Below, piece after piece: positions 1-11,794 of a stretch of DNA of 64,000 bases (position 1 is the first letter of the stretch; each line of letters opens with the position of its first letter). The notes beneath the pieces are model-generated. The model searched no databases. It saw nothing but the letters and a program-made list of their open reading frames with translations, and was not told where the DNA came from. Source of the stretch: Phytophthora colocasiae (Eukaryota; Oomycota; Peronosporomycetes; Peronosporales; Peronosporaceae). The translations under genes and the position numbers were made by a program. The stretch covers positions 89,689 through 153,688 of the forward strand of contig JAGKQI010000018.1 of NCBI GenBank assembly GCA_018806915.1. Reading direction: 5' to 3'.

Positions 1-2
1 AT

Positions 3-1160
3 CAAGATAAAGAGCGACTTAAACCATTTAAGGGTAGCCATGACTTGTGGTCAACAACTATGATATCTAGCCAAGCAATGCGTGAAGCCTCAAAGAAAGG
101 CTATCTAGACGTTGTACAGTGGCTTTACACAGAGTTCGGGGACGACGATGTTTTGTTCACCCATAAGCGAGAATGGATTGACAATCGCCTTCAACCGCGC
201 GCAATGGATGCAGCTGCCGAAAATGGTCACTTGGATGTTCTCCAATACTTGCATGACGTTCAATTGGCGATGAAATCCAAGAAACGAAAACGAGATGACA
301 CCCAAGCAAGAACTGCAAGCAGTACTAGTGGTGCAATGAATGGTGCTGCAATAAATGGCCACCTGACTGTTGTCCAGTGGCTTTACAATAACCACAGCGA
401 GGGTTGTTTCAGCAGGATAATGGTCGGTGCTGCAAGAAATGGCCATCTTGAGGTGGTAAAGTGGTTATTTACCAATCTACCAGATTACGAAGACCCATAC
501 AATGACACTACCTACGATGAGTTGATATCTGCAATGGGTTGTGCGGCGGAAAATGGACATTTTGAGGTGGTCAAGTACCTACACTGGAAGCTTATGTGCT
601 CGGAGAGCACACCGAGTCAAACTACTTTGCCTAGTGACTGGAAGTGGCGGGTAGTAGAAGGTTTTGAGGTTACCGTGATGGATAGTGCGGCTAAAAGTGG
701 AAATTTGGAGCTTGTCGAGTGGCTCCACTACAACACGACGGTCGGATGTACGACTGCTGCGATGGATCAAGCGGCTCGACATGGACATTTGGATGTCCTC
801 AAGTGGCTACACTTCAACACAACGGCAGATTGCACAACTGCTGCGATGGACCAAGCAGCTCAATATGGTCATTTCCATATTCTCGAGTGGCTATACTTAA
901 ACCGAACCGAAGGTTGCACAGAGACGGCAACGAAGTACGCGGCTGCGAGAGGAGATCTGCGAATGTTACAATGGTTGCACTCACGGTGGCCAACGATGTG
1001 TTCAAGTAAAGCGTTCATTTTAGCGGCGTATTATGGACATTTCGAGGTTGTGCTATTTCTCTACTCGCATTATGCCGCCCAATTAACTATTAATCCGTGG
1101 AATCATGTCGCCGACGACGACCTTGGCGCATGGGTCAAAGGTAGTTGCTTGGTGAATTGA
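3..1160 (+). CDS. Ankyrin-repeat protein, 5' end outside window
   Basis: The frame is open from base 3, so the gene begins upstream of the window. An internal ATG at 45 is not the true start, because the residues before it align with the middle of the related protein at 14640-16710. The roughly 385 visible residues are ankyrin-type helical repeats of about 33 residues with the recurring pattern GHLDVLKWLH or GHFEVVKYLH, broken by a basic KSKKRKRDD patch. There is no signal peptide or catalytic motif in view. Proteins of this kind form large oomycete-specific families and are presumed protein-binding scaffolds; the partner is unknown. The stop at 1158-1160 is followed by an AATAAA-like signal near 1172. 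The stretch from about 420 to 880 is almost base-identical to the inverted copy at 14.8-15.3 kb, while the flanks are more diverged. Confidence 0.85.
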   Translation, partial: QDKERLKPFKGSHDLWSTTMISSQAMREASKKGYLDVVQWLYTEFGDDDVLFTHKREWIDNRLQPRAMDAAAENGHLDVLQYLHDVQLAMKSKKRKRDDTQARTASSTSGAMNGAAINGHLTVVQWLYNNHSEGCFSRIMVGAARNGHLEVVKWLFTNLPDYEDPYNDTTYDELISAMGCAAENGHFEVVKYLHWKLMCSESTPSQTTLPSDWKWRVVEGFEVTVMDSAAKSGNLELVEWLHYNTTVGCTTAAMDQAARHGHLDVLKWLHFNTTADCTTAAMDQAAQYGHFHILEWLYLNRTEGCTETATKYAAARGDLRMLQWLHSRWPTMCSSKAFILAAYYGHFEVVLFLYSHYAAQLTINPWNHVADDDLGAWVKGSCLVN

Positions 1161-1671
1161 GTATACTTCTAAATAAAAGATTTGGTTTGCAATTCTTCGC
1201 TTTACGTGCTTTCCATCCACATAGACCCGGAACTCTCAGCTCGGCTCCATTCTTGTTAAACTTCACAAGAACGAAATGAACGAGCCCCACGCGATTGTTC
1301 CTCGTCCAAAGCAGGTCGCCGTCAATAAACGACAGCTAACGGAAGCAATTCATCTTTCTCACCAGCTTTTCAAACGAAGTAGAAGCATCCAGAATATTGC
1401 GATAGATGCTTTAACCCCTCTAACCCGGTATTCTGTATCCTACAGAATAATATATCTCACAGGATTTAATATCCAGCAAACTTATCGGCGCTCCAAACTC
1501 CGCATATAGATTATTGTATGATGTCTGGATCAGTCCGCTTTCCTAACAGATCGGCGATGGGAGGATAGACGGGGATTATTCAAGGAGGATAGAAAGACGC
1601 ATATAAATCCCCAACAGGTTTGAAAATTCTGTCGAAAGCCCATCGATTCGCGTGTCAGATGCTACCTCACA

Positions 1672-4476
1672 TTGTCATTCGCAAAAATGAACGGCCCAGG
1701 AGAGAAGTCATTCAAGCAACTATGGCGCGAGCTCTGCAAAGAAGGCTGGAAGGCTCGCAAGCCGACAGGGATGGCCAAGAATCACCGCTACGTGAAGCCG
1801 GGGGTGAAGGGCCGTCTCGACGAAGCCAGACGTGGCATAGATTTCTTTGAAGGTTAGTGGCCATATTTGCGAGTATCTACTGGTGTCATTCTAACAGTGA
1901 ACTTGTTTATAGGCGAGGAAAACCTCATGGCATTTGGACGTCTATCCGGCCGGCTCAACCTTCCTATTTCAATTCCACCAAGCGCGGGGATTCCTGCGCG
2001 AGGGCCGATTGGAAAGCAGGCTGCGTATGCAGCGATTGGCCAGCAGCCACCGCACGATAGGGAGACGCCCATTCCTCCGCCAAGATCGACTCCGTTGGCC
2101 ACAGTCCCTGAGGAAAAGAATTCGGGTGTTCTCTGCGTAGCCGAACGACTCCAAATGTTCTTGCCGCCACGATTGTACACACAGAGGAGGTGGGCAATAC
2201 AGACGAACTACCAGTAGCTACACCGGATGATACGGAACAAGAAGGCGCGACCAATTGTTTTCCGGATGATCCAGAATTCGGGTCAAACGAGTGCATTGCT
2301 ACTGATGAAGAAGATGATGAACCAAACGGAGCCGACAGCCTCATTGACATGGACGTATTTGATAGCGACAATTTCATGGAGGGGCTCCGAAAGGAGACTC
2401 TGTTTGGCCCTACAGATAGCGATGACGTGAATCTCGTGAAGGCCGGTGATGTTAGCGATTCTGAGTCCAACGCCGACGAAGAAGACGTTATGGCAGACAA
2501 CGAGGTGGCCCCTACACTTGAGGAAGGGGTAGAAGATGTAGAAGATCTGGAAATAAATGACGACCTTCCGGAAACCAGTAACTTTGACTTAACGGATGAC
2601 GATCTCCGTGATATCGCGGAGTCTGGATGGATCACATACGATGAGGAGCACAGCCGTAAGTCAGGATGCTACAGAATAACTCGAGTGGTGCTTTACTAAT
2701 TCTGGATTTTTCCCCGTTATGTGTGCACAGGGGATTTCAAAGTCGATGCTGCATCGGACTTCTACAGCGGGGAATGTGGTCCTACGCGATCTGCTGTTGC
2801 CTACGCGGACTCGCCTTTAGGAATGTTCTTCTACTTCTTACCGAAGGCGCTATGGAACCACATCGCCAATGAGACGAATCGCTACCGGGAGCAGAACATC
2901 ACGGCCGTCGCTACTTCTCGACGAGACAAGCTGCTCGCCCGCCAGGCCAAGGATCCGCGCGTGAGTGTTCCTACACTGGCAGAGTTTGAAGAAAAGCTGA
3001 ACAAGTTCAAGCGCATCCAAGCCCACGAGATCGTGCACGTTATTGCGTTGCTCTTTGCCAGGGCTGTAGCACCGGTTCGAGATGATCTTTCCAATCACTG
3101 GTGTACCGAAGAGGATGGCGCCATTCCACGAGGGACATTCTCACGGTTCATGAAGCGCGATCGCTTCGAGGCGATCTTGCAGTTTCTGCACTTCAACAAC
3201 AACGAGGATGTTGCTGCCCGTGTTGACAAGGCATGGAAGGTTCGGCCGATCCTGCAAGCGGTGGAGAAAACGTTTCGCCGGGGCTATCGGCTGGGGAAGG
3301 TCATATCGTTCGACGAGGGCATGATGCCGAATCGTAGCAAGTTCAACCCGATGCGCATCTTCATGCCGGACAAGCCCAGCAAGTACGGAACCAAGTTCTA
3401 CATGACATGCTGTGCCGATACAGCATACTGTTCCAGGTAAGAGTCTTGTTCTGTATCCTCTTGGCTGGGCTATTCAGGATCCTACAGAATAAACTAATCA
3501 ACTCTTATGGTATTCTGTATGCGTGTGACTTAGAGTCGAGATCTATTGTGGAGCGAACAAGAAGAAGACACGGAAAGCTCCTGATGATACCTTGGGTCTT
3601 GGGCCAAAGGCCGTTGTGCGGAACATCTCCAAGGTATTGATGAACCAACCTAAAAAGCGCCTGATCGTGACAGACAGCTTTTACTCGACGGTGTCTCTGA
3701 GTTTGAAGCTGCTGGACATGGACTTGTATCACGTTGGCACCACGCGGGTTGATCGCTTAGGCTGGTGTCCTATCCACTTCACGCAGAAGAAACGACCGAA
3801 GTCGATGCCGAGGGGTACCTACCGAATCGCACAGGAACGTGACCACCCTGAGTTAGTTGCACTGAGTTGGATGGACTCGAAGCCAGTGAACATGCTTGCT
3901 ACTGGGTGTAGCACAAAACTTACCAGCGTGTTGCGCACTGAGAAGGATGGTACACGCAGCACCGTACCTTGCCCACAGCTAGTCGTGGATTACGGCCTTG
4001 GTATGGGGGGCGTGGACGTCCACGATCAGCTCCGGCTTCAGCGTTACAGTATCCAGAAGTCCATATCGCTCCGCAAGTACTACAAGCAGTTGTTCCTGTG
4101 TATCATAGACATGGCCGTCGTCAATGGGTACATCATTCACTGCATTACCCTCAAGAAGAAGGGCGAGAAGCCACCTAGCCATGCTGCGTACCTGCGTCGC
4201 CTTCACACCCAGCTACTGACACTGCGCACAATCAACTTCGAGACTCATCTCAACGCCGAGGATCTGGTGTCTGTACCCATACCACGGCAGCAGCACACGT
4301 TAGTGAACACATCGGAGTTCTACTCCACTACCAAGCAGAACAAACGCAGGCAGTACTTGTGTAAGGTGTGTTCTGCCTTTGCTGACACGAAGACCAAGTC
4401 GTTCGAGACGAGCTTCTTCTGTCAGCAATGCAGCGATGCTTTCGGCGGTCGCGTACCGCTCTCAGTTTCAGATTAG
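1672..4476 (+). CDS. PiggyBac-like transposase A (spliced)
   Basis: This is a DDE_Tnp_1_7 (piggyBac) transposase, which cuts and pastes DNA at TTAA. Exon 1 (about 1672 or 1687 to 1852) encodes a conserved oomycete N-terminal module (WRELCKEGW, KPTG, YVKPG, IDFFEG). Clear introns lie at 1853-1912, 2656-2730 and 3437-3533. An acidic linker (2160-2655) leads to the core. The three expected catalytic aspartates are visible as SFDEGMM (about 3310), VTDSFYS (about 3667) and GGVDVHDQLRLQ (about 4006), and the C-terminus has a Cys-rich CKVC...CQQC knuckle. A frame change between about 2100 and 2190 is either an unrecognised small intron or an indel. Otherwise the gene looks intact. Confidence 0.8.
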
Positions 4477-4502
4477 ACGGTGACGGCTAACATCTCCGTC
4501 TA
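4474..4502. repeat. Short inverted repeat between the two transposase genes
   Basis: TAGACGG at 4474-4480 and CCGTCTA at 4496-4502 form a perfect 7-bp inverted repeat with a 15-nt loop. The left arm includes the stop codon of transposase A, and transposase B starts at 4513. It could be a hairpin in a read-through transcript, a protein-binding site, or chance. Confidence 0.4.
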
Positions 4503-4512
4503 GAAGCGAGAA

Positions 4513-7500
4513 ATGGCTTTTCAAGCGCGGTGGAGAGAACTGAAGAAGGCTGGGTGGCACAGCAAGAAGCCTACTGGCCTTTCGGTCGACTTCGCGTACC
4601 TGAAACCTGGGAAGACTAAGAAAGACAAGCGCGGGGTAGACTTTTTTATTGGGGAGGAGGAGCTAATGCGGTTTCTCGACAAGACTGATCTCGGTAGGAC
4701 GTGCGTGGTTCCCAGTAACTAAATTCCAGTCTAATCACGTACTTGTTGTGTGGGTATGTGTAGCGGAGGTTCGGGCGAAGACTGCAAGGGTTGAGGGACC
4801 GGCTAGTGCTGGGCGGCGTCAAGGTAATGGGCTGGTATTCGCATTCACATGATTTACACTAAGTCTAACTGTGTATGGCTGTTCAGCAGTAACCAACGAC
4901 AAAGCACCAAAACCGACGCCCCCGTCACGTCTCCGCGAAGACGTTGTGGATTCAAATCCAGGTATGACCAATGAGATGTATATACACGTTTATTTACTCG
5001 GTAATCGTGTATGTCATGTATGTATCATAGATGTTCTATCCAACAACCTAGTCCTGGCGTTATCAACACCGGAGGTGACAAACACGCAGGATGATGTCCG
5101 TCGCTGTGAATCTCATGGCACTTCCTACACCGACGAAAACAGCGGTTTCAACAGCGATAGTATCACCATCCGTACGAACCTGTACATACAACATAAGACC
5201 ATTCTCTAACGTGTATTCACGTTCGTTATCCAGGTGATTCTGAGATACAGCGCAACTTGAGCCAAGAATTTGTGGAAGCTGATAACCTATCTGAAGATCG
5301 CTCGCCAGTACACAATCCGGATTGTGAAGAGACTTCAACACTAGCCAAAGAAACTAAGGAAGATACATCACCTAACGGAGCAGGTTGGTCAAAGCTGTAC
5401 ATACAAGTTACCACATTTACGCTAACGTGTATATACCGATATGGTTTTCTTTTAGCACCTTCCCGTGCTCATGCAGTGCCTTTCACTCGTGCTACATATG
5501 TATCCCTAGATTCAGACGGAGAAAACGACGAGGGAACTGGGTGGAATTCTGATGAGGTGACAGGGGAAGGCGAGTTCTTGTTTGATCTAGATGACGATGG
5601 TCCTACACAGCCTGAGATATCGTTTGATCCTGCGCTCCTGAGATCTGCCGGTGGTATTGGGGCCGTGGCTAGTGGTAATGTGTCCAGCGAACTATTGAAA
5701 GGCATGGCTAAGACCGGATGGAGGACATTGACTAAGCAGACTCCGTACAACTGTCTAATGGAGCCATACGAGCCTCGCCCCGCTCAATCGATGCTAGCGG
5801 ACTATCCTAGACTATACAACGGTGAATTCGGTCCAACGCCACAAGCACTGAAAGCTGCCGCCACACCCTCCGGAGCTTTCTTTTATTTTGTCCAGCCTAC
5901 GCTTTGGGAAGATATCGCCGCCGCTAGCAATGCCTACTTCGCAGAAAAAATGGATGAGAGAATTGCAGGTCAGTGTATGAAACAAGTCGCTCGTAAAGCA
6001 AAACATCCAGAGTTTCAACCAAAGACGAGAGATCAAATAAGGACTAACCTCGAGCGAACGGATCCGATTACACCACGCGAGCTCTGTGTCTTCGTTTGTC
6101 TGCTGATTGCGCGTAGTATCGTGCCGAACAAGGAGAAGCTACAAAACCATTGGAAAACAACTGGTGAGGGAGCAATTCCCAGAGGTTGTTTCGGTCAGTA
6201 TATGGTGCGCGATCGATTCATGCATCTTTCACGAAATCTACACTTCAGTAGCAATGGGGACGTGAACGCGAGCTACGACAAGGCGTGGAAAATAAGGCCC
6301 ATTATCAATGCATTGACGCGAAGATTCAAGCACGGATATACCCCACCTCCTACTATGGCCTTCGATGAGGCGATGCTGCCGTCACGGTCAAGCTTCAATC
6401 GCATGAGGGTGTACATGAAGGATAAACCCCACAAGTGGGGGACGAACCTCTTCATGTTGTGCTGTTCTTCAACCGCCTATTGTATCCGGTATGTATGTAG
6501 TGCTCCACTGGAGCACTAGTTTTTTTTGGCGCTTAAGTTATCTTATCTTGGACCAGACAAGCTAACGTTTGTTGCAAACTTGTATACACAGGTTCGAACT
6601 ATACTGCGGTAAACAAGAGCACGGTATTTTGAATGGAGCGTTGAATGACTACAGATCTGGTCCTGCAGCGGTCATCCGCAATTTATGTGAAGTGTTTGGG
6701 CCGAATGGTCCTGGGCAGGATGCTATGCGTCTAATTGTCACTGATCGATACTATACGTCAGTACCTCTGGCAATGCAAATGCTGACTATGGGGTTTTATA
6801 CCGTGGGCACCGTGCAAACGAATCGACTAGGCCTGCCTGTTTCGCTAGTGGAGGGGGAGCAGAGGGGTGGAAAGAAGCGGAAACCTCCTAAACATCGTCC
6901 AGTGACAATTGAACGAGACACCTTTGAAGTTGCTGATCACGCACACATCCAGGGGCTACGCGCCATACGTTGGTGGGACAACCGTGCTGTTTATCTGCTC
7001 GCATCCGGTGGGAGCGTCGAGCTCGATCGTGTTGTTCGCCGGAACAAACTAACTGGTGAACAAGCTGAAGTGCCTTGTCCACGAGTACTGAAAGATTATC
7101 AGACTCTAATGGGCGGTGTAGACGTACATGATCAGCTACGTCTACAACGGTAAGTGAAAAATGTGTATATACATGTTTGGCCAAATACTAATCTTGTATG
7201 TACACATTTCAACAGGTATTCCCTCCAACTCGCAATAAAGTACAAGAAATATTACAAGAGTTTATTCCTGGGGCTCATTGACCTTGCAGTGATCAATGCC
7301 TACATCATCTTCAACGCACGCCGAGCTGCAGATGGGTTGAGCAAGCGTTCCCACGTAAAGTTCCTGAAGCAGCTTCATTTGGAGTTATGCCAGCTTCAGG
7401 AGGATGACTGGGATGGTCTTCGCCAGAGTGATGAAGCAACAGCAACGCCGTCGAAAAGCCCGAACTGCGCCTGTGTATCGCGGACATACGGTCGTTCTCA

Positions 7501-7918
7501 ACGATGAGTGGAGGCCAGGCAACAATCAGAGCGGGCGCAAGAGGCGTACACGTGCATGTAAGGTCTGTTCGCTATTGAAAGGCACTGATAGTGCTCGGGT
7601 AGGGGACTCCTCCATCTATTGCAGTGACTGCAAATTGCCGACGTCATCGAAGAAGCCCAAAGCATGGCGCGTGTTCCTGTGTGACAGCCACAATGGTGCT
7701 CTCATGTCCTGCTTTGAAATTTGGCATAAGGCTTGGCGTAATGGCACCATTTTACCGAAGAAAGCTCGCAAGAGACACATTTCGGCGCACGCGTTCCAGC
7801 AGCGGAGACCCTGCGCGAGGATTTGAGTGAAGGAGAAGCTGAGTTGGAAGACAATGTGTCAACGGATGACGCCTCACCGCAGGCAAAACGTCCACGGCCG
7901 TCTGAGACGCAAGTGTAG
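4513..7918 (+). CDS. PiggyBac-like transposase B (spliced, frame breaks near 3' end)
   Basis: This is a second, clearly different piggyBac transposase. It shares the N-terminal module (WRELKKAGW, KKPTGLS, YLKPGK, VDFFIGEEEL) and catalytic signatures with transposase A: AFDEAMLPSRSSF (about 6360), VTDRYYTSVPLA (about 6739) and GGVDVHDQLRLQR (about 7111). Proposed exons are 4513-4693, 4764-4823, 4887-4961, 5031-5171, 5234-5383, 5456-6488, 6592-7149 and 7216-7918, all interrupted in phase 1. In the last exon the frame shifts near 7440-7470, before a CKVC...CSDC knuckle, and again near 7770-7805, before an acidic tail ending in TAG at 7916-7918. So it is either a recent pseudogene or affected by sequencing errors. 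Confidence 0.75.
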
Positions 7919-8610
7919 GCGAATATTGCGTCTGTAAGAATCTACTGAATTCGGTATACCTTCTTGTGTCTTTGAGCCGACGCTTTTCTATCTTCAAAGT
8001 ATCGTGCTTGCAGTTGTACTGTCCATTACTTGTTATCTACAAGATACACGATATAGAATCATTTTGAAGAATCAATATCATGTATGTACAATTTTGTTGT
8101 GAGAGGCAGTTTCAAGCGGTTAGGTTTACATTGCGTCCTTCCAACATTCACATTCATACACGATACCGTAATAACTTGCTTTCAGTATGACACACCTAAC
8201 CGCACAGATACATGTTAACTGGGGCGATGGGGGAATGGAAACGCTTCGGGTTCAAGGGTTAATCATGTTCCGACTGCCAGGCTCTGGTTTAATTTGAAAA
8301 TCTCGAGAGCCATCTTGGCTCGTTTCGAGTTGAGACCAGTATCACCTTGGCTATCACCCCTCGTTTCTGGTATTTTCCCTTCTTCTCCATTCTGGATTCA
8401 CTCGTGAGGACTCTTGAAGCAATTGTTCTTAACGCTTCACAGGGCATTATCTTTGTCAAATTTATTCCGAAATCCCAGCTCTTCCGATTTGCTTCATCTT
8501 GAAAGCGTATCAGGTTGCAATCGACAAGCTCCATAGTGTTTCTCGGATAACTTGCAATACTTCTCAGTCTTACAGCCACTTCTTTGCTTACAAAGGAGAA
8601 GGTCCCACGG

Positions 8611-9409
8611 CAGGGCTCTCCAAATAAGTAGGGATTAGGATTGACGGGGCTGGAGGCGTCTCAATCCCTTATTGATGAACGTACCCTTAATTGACAATAT
8701 TATTGTCAACTTCAACTTATAGGATACTATAAAGATCCGGTAAGAGTCGAGGAGTAAAGCAGTCCTCGAAACCTCTCCCGGTGGGCGTTATACCGTGCCG
8801 GGGACCACAGCCACTCTCATGCTGGCATTTCCGATTTTGCGAAGCAAGTCCAACACTCTTCTACTCAACTTGTTCACCCTCGTCATCCATGGCTACCTTA
8901 GACCCTGGTCTCTCGAACAAGGAGATCTGTTCGTTGATGTATCGAGACCAAACAAGCGGAGGAAGAACCTGCAACGGATGCAACACCTTCATCTTTCAGG
9001 ACCGAAGTCGCGGCTATCATAACCTCATCTCGCATCTGCGGCGCCACCCAGACTATGAGCGAGTGCTGGAGCGTTGCGTTCGACAACGAATCCCCGTCAC
9101 TATGGACATGTTTGTCGATAAGGACTCCCGTACTACGCATGGTTGGATGAAACTTGTGGTGATGGAGTCGATCAACATTCGAGCTGCACTGCGCGTAAAG
9201 GAGGCATCAATATACTCGGATCTCACGTGGCTGCCAGCCACTTCGGTGCAGATCTCTAAAACCGTAGTTCTTAATCTGTAAGAAGTAGATAGAGACCCCC
9301 TTTTCAATAATTGCGTAAGTGCCAAATATTGAGATGGCCGCTCCCTCCCTTATTGTCCCCCTACAATAATACCCCTTTTTCAATAACAATACATTTTTGG
9401 AGACCCCTG
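8611..9409 (+). mobile_element. Non-autonomous hAT-type element, copy A
   Basis: The terminal inverted repeats read CAGGGCTCTCCAAA on the left and CAGGGGTCTCCAAA on the right (reverse strand). The element is flanked by a perfect 9-bp direct repeat, GTCCCACGG, at 8602-8610 and 9410-9418. It is an internally deleted relative of the longer copy at 29559-30711, sharing both ends and the 5' part of the transposase gene. It sits inside the Crinkler-like gene on the opposite strand. Confidence 0.85.
8889..9281 (+). pseudogene. Truncated hAT transposase fragment (copy A)
   Basis: The frame is open upstream from 8781, but ATG 8889 gives a start identical to the related copy. The N-terminus carries a BED-type zinc finger (CNGC followed by HLRRH). 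About 30 residues after the finger the sequence joins to unrelated C-terminal residues by an internal deletion. The RNase-H-like catalytic domain is missing, so it cannot be an active transposase. Confidence 0.75.
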
Positions 9410-11445
9410 GTCCCACGGCATATCGATCCGAAACACAAGGAGAACATCACGCCGTTCACCTCTGCGTCACTGCGAACAGTATTTTTCTTCTGCCCCACCA
9501 ACGCAATTTCCTCGCTTGCTATCGGTCCATCCAAAGGTTCAGCACGTATGAACCGAAAGCTGTCCTTTACTTCGTTTCCAAAATTCAAGTAGATATGAAT
9601 GATGTCGTGAACAGGGATCTCGCGTAGAGAGTTCTCGCGGTCAAATTTGTGTAGTGGCAGCTCCTCCACAACCATCTCCTCGCTTCGAGTCTTCACGAAA
9701 ATCAACATCATCGACACCTTACTCTTCCCAGATGAATCTTTCGTGAACATGGGGATCAATAGATCTGCTCCATCATCTCCACGTGGGAAAATACCGGCCG
9801 CCCGACGTCCCAACAAATACCATAACGTGTCTTCGTTCGGCTCCAGTGATAACTGCATGAAGTGGGAGAACCCCATGCGCCACTTCTTCCACTTCGACAT
9901 CCATTCGTTAACCACTGGCCTCTTCTCCTCGTTGAACACACCATTGTACGCTATTTGCATCTTTTCAATGTTGAAAACCTCCAGAAACTCCTTCACTGGA
10001 ACAAATTGGACGATCCGGTAGTAATCGGGGTCCCCAAAGCGGTCGATGCATGCCACACATGAGTCCATGGCGAGCAGCATCACAATGGTAGCCACTACTT
10101 GTCCAGACCCACCCGTGTCGAGTAGTTCGTCTGCAATCAACCGTTCTAGCTGGGGGAGCATATAAGTAGCAAGACCATCACTCTGTGCGTACCATACATC
10201 CATTGCTCCAAAAGTTACTATCGGTTCTGAAGCGTAGCTGCACACGTAGCAGTCACTCTCGAAATTGATATACGCCAGCGTTGCCATGAAATGTGCAACG
10301 GTTTGTGGTGCCAACGCCGTCAACGATTTGGAGCGCGGACGCACGCCAATTCGACATAACACAGATGCAGCGCCAAGCAGTGTCTCCTCCTTGAAATTAT
10401 AACGTTTAGTGTTTAATCCCAACATGAGTTTTAAGGCAGCGGCAGCGATCGCATCTCCACCGGAGTAAGAACTGTGCCACAGTGGACGGCCCATACGTAT
10501 CAATGAGTTAAAAGAGTAATTGTGATCCATCGTGGTCACAAGACGCTTGTATACAGCAATTTGATCTTGGATGGATACTTCCACCCCCTCTCCGTTGACA
10601 ATTGCTGCCGTGTCTTCTTTCTTTTCTTCGTCACTGTCGGAACTCGATCTCTGCATCACATCTCTGCAATACTGTTTCCAAAATGCATCCATACTTTGTA
10701 CGAGTACGAAAGGTGGGAACGAGAAACGATCCCTCATAAAGAGTGAGCTTGACGTTACGGATGGGCTCGAAATCATAGGGTTGGAATCCACTAACACTCC
10801 AAAGATTCTCCCGTTCGGGTTTGCAAATCTGAGAGCCTCTTGAAAATCACTGATCTCATTGTTGCCGTCAGCTAGTAGGTTTCTCGCCGAATCGATCACC
10901 ACCACGACCATTTTCCCTTCTGGAATATTTGCTGGTTTCTCCTTCACAGTGTTCAACGCTGTAACCACTTTACCTTCCGCTTCTGTGTTGATAAACAATT
11001 CCTGCCATTCCGTTTGAACAGCGTCCCAATGCTCGATCGCGTAGGAATAAATCTTCTCCAGCTGCTCAGAAATTCGGCTCCTGCTGCAAAACAACCATTC
11101 ATATAGTTTATTTGTCGCTCTCGGGTACCCCGTCGAGGACTTTTTGCGCACGCAAATGTACAGCACTTTCATGTTCATCACGTTGTCGTCTCTTGCCTTG
11201 AGTGCGAGTTCCCACATCATCCGACTTTTACCGAAGCCTGAGCTTTGTGTCACAGCCACGCATGGTGCCGCGCACGTGTTACGATCGTAAGCTTCGTAGC
11301 ACCGACGTAGATACTTCCCAAGCTCGACGTCAGCGTTGCCAATGTACTCGGTCTCCGTGAAGGCCTTCTTGAGCCGCTTGAACAACATCTCTCGTTCATA
11401 ATGCCAATCCATGCTCAGTTAATAGGGGTCTCGCGTGTATCAAAT

Positions 11446-11518
11446 ACTGAAATGGAACTTTTGATACAGTCAAGAAGGTTATCTAACGAGGGTTTTGAGA
11501 TCAAAAGTCCATTTCAGT
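11446..11518. repeat. Near-perfect inverted repeat between divergent Crinkler-like genes
   Basis: Arms at 11446-11465 (ACTGAAATGGAACTTTTGAT) and 11500-11518 are reverse complements apart from one extra base. The spacer is 34 bp. It lies in the 380-bp region between the start codons of the two head-to-head genes and could be a shared regulatory palindrome, a small MITE remnant, or the scar of the inversion. Confidence 0.6.
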
Positions 11519-11794
11519 CTTCTCACAGAAAGGAGAAACCCTCAAAAAATATTGGCGCAATCCGTTGAGTTTTCTGTGAAATGGAGTGAAATAAATTGAT
11601 TAACTGGTTAGCAGAGAATAAGTGACGACAACAGTAATTAAAAAGCACGATGCAGACCAAGAACGTCGAAGCTCCAGGACAGGTATAGTAGTCGGTCTTG
11701 TATCTTCTTCTTCTCTTACTAATTTGGATGAGTATATGTTTTTCATCCTCCTGTTGTGCTGGTGTAGAGTCAAGCTCCAACCCAACTGGATCCG

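Larger units (their letters stand above)
1415..8258 (+). mobile_element. PiggyBac-type transposon with two transposase genes
   Basis: The element is bounded by TTAA at 1411-1414 and 8259-8262, the target sequence duplicated by piggyBac elements. The left end reads CCCCTCTAACCCGG inward and the right end, on the other strand, reads CCCTTGAACCCGAA; both begin CCC and share AACCCG. No other TTAA-CCC end was seen between them. A GCGATGGG motif also recurs near both ends in direct orientation (about 1553 and 8225). The interior of about 6.8 kb carries two piggyBac-like transposase genes in tandem, 36 bp apart. That is much longer than a usual single-gene piggyBac. The terminal repeats are short and imperfect, so the outer boundary is good but not certain. 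Confidence 0.65.
8289..11412 (-). pseudogene. Crinkler-like P-loop NTPase gene split by a hAT element
   Basis: The 5' part lies at 9410-11412 and the 3' part at 8289-8610; the hAT element at 8611-9409 lies between them. Both parts align with the neighbouring Crinkler-like gene at 11795-14426, so this was one gene of about 770 codons. The P-loop is visible (QSSGFGKS, about 11230). The Walker B position reads VVVVIDSAR, with Ser where the neighbour has Glu. The insertion adds a few element-encoded residues and then a stop. The product lacks the N-terminal 100 or so residues of its neighbour, and no signal peptide or LFLAK header is visible. Assignment to the CRN family rests on the NTPase signature and is moderate. 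Confidence 0.65.

Noticed and set aside
105..900. Several open frames opposite or overlapping the ankyrin genes (both copies)
   Set aside because: They are shadows of the repeat-rich ankyrin coding frame; codon pattern and homology support only the sense frame.
1276..1509. 77-codon frame near the left end of the piggyBac element
   Set aside because: It spans the element's terminus at 1415, has no recognisable domain and no counterpart in the related gene.
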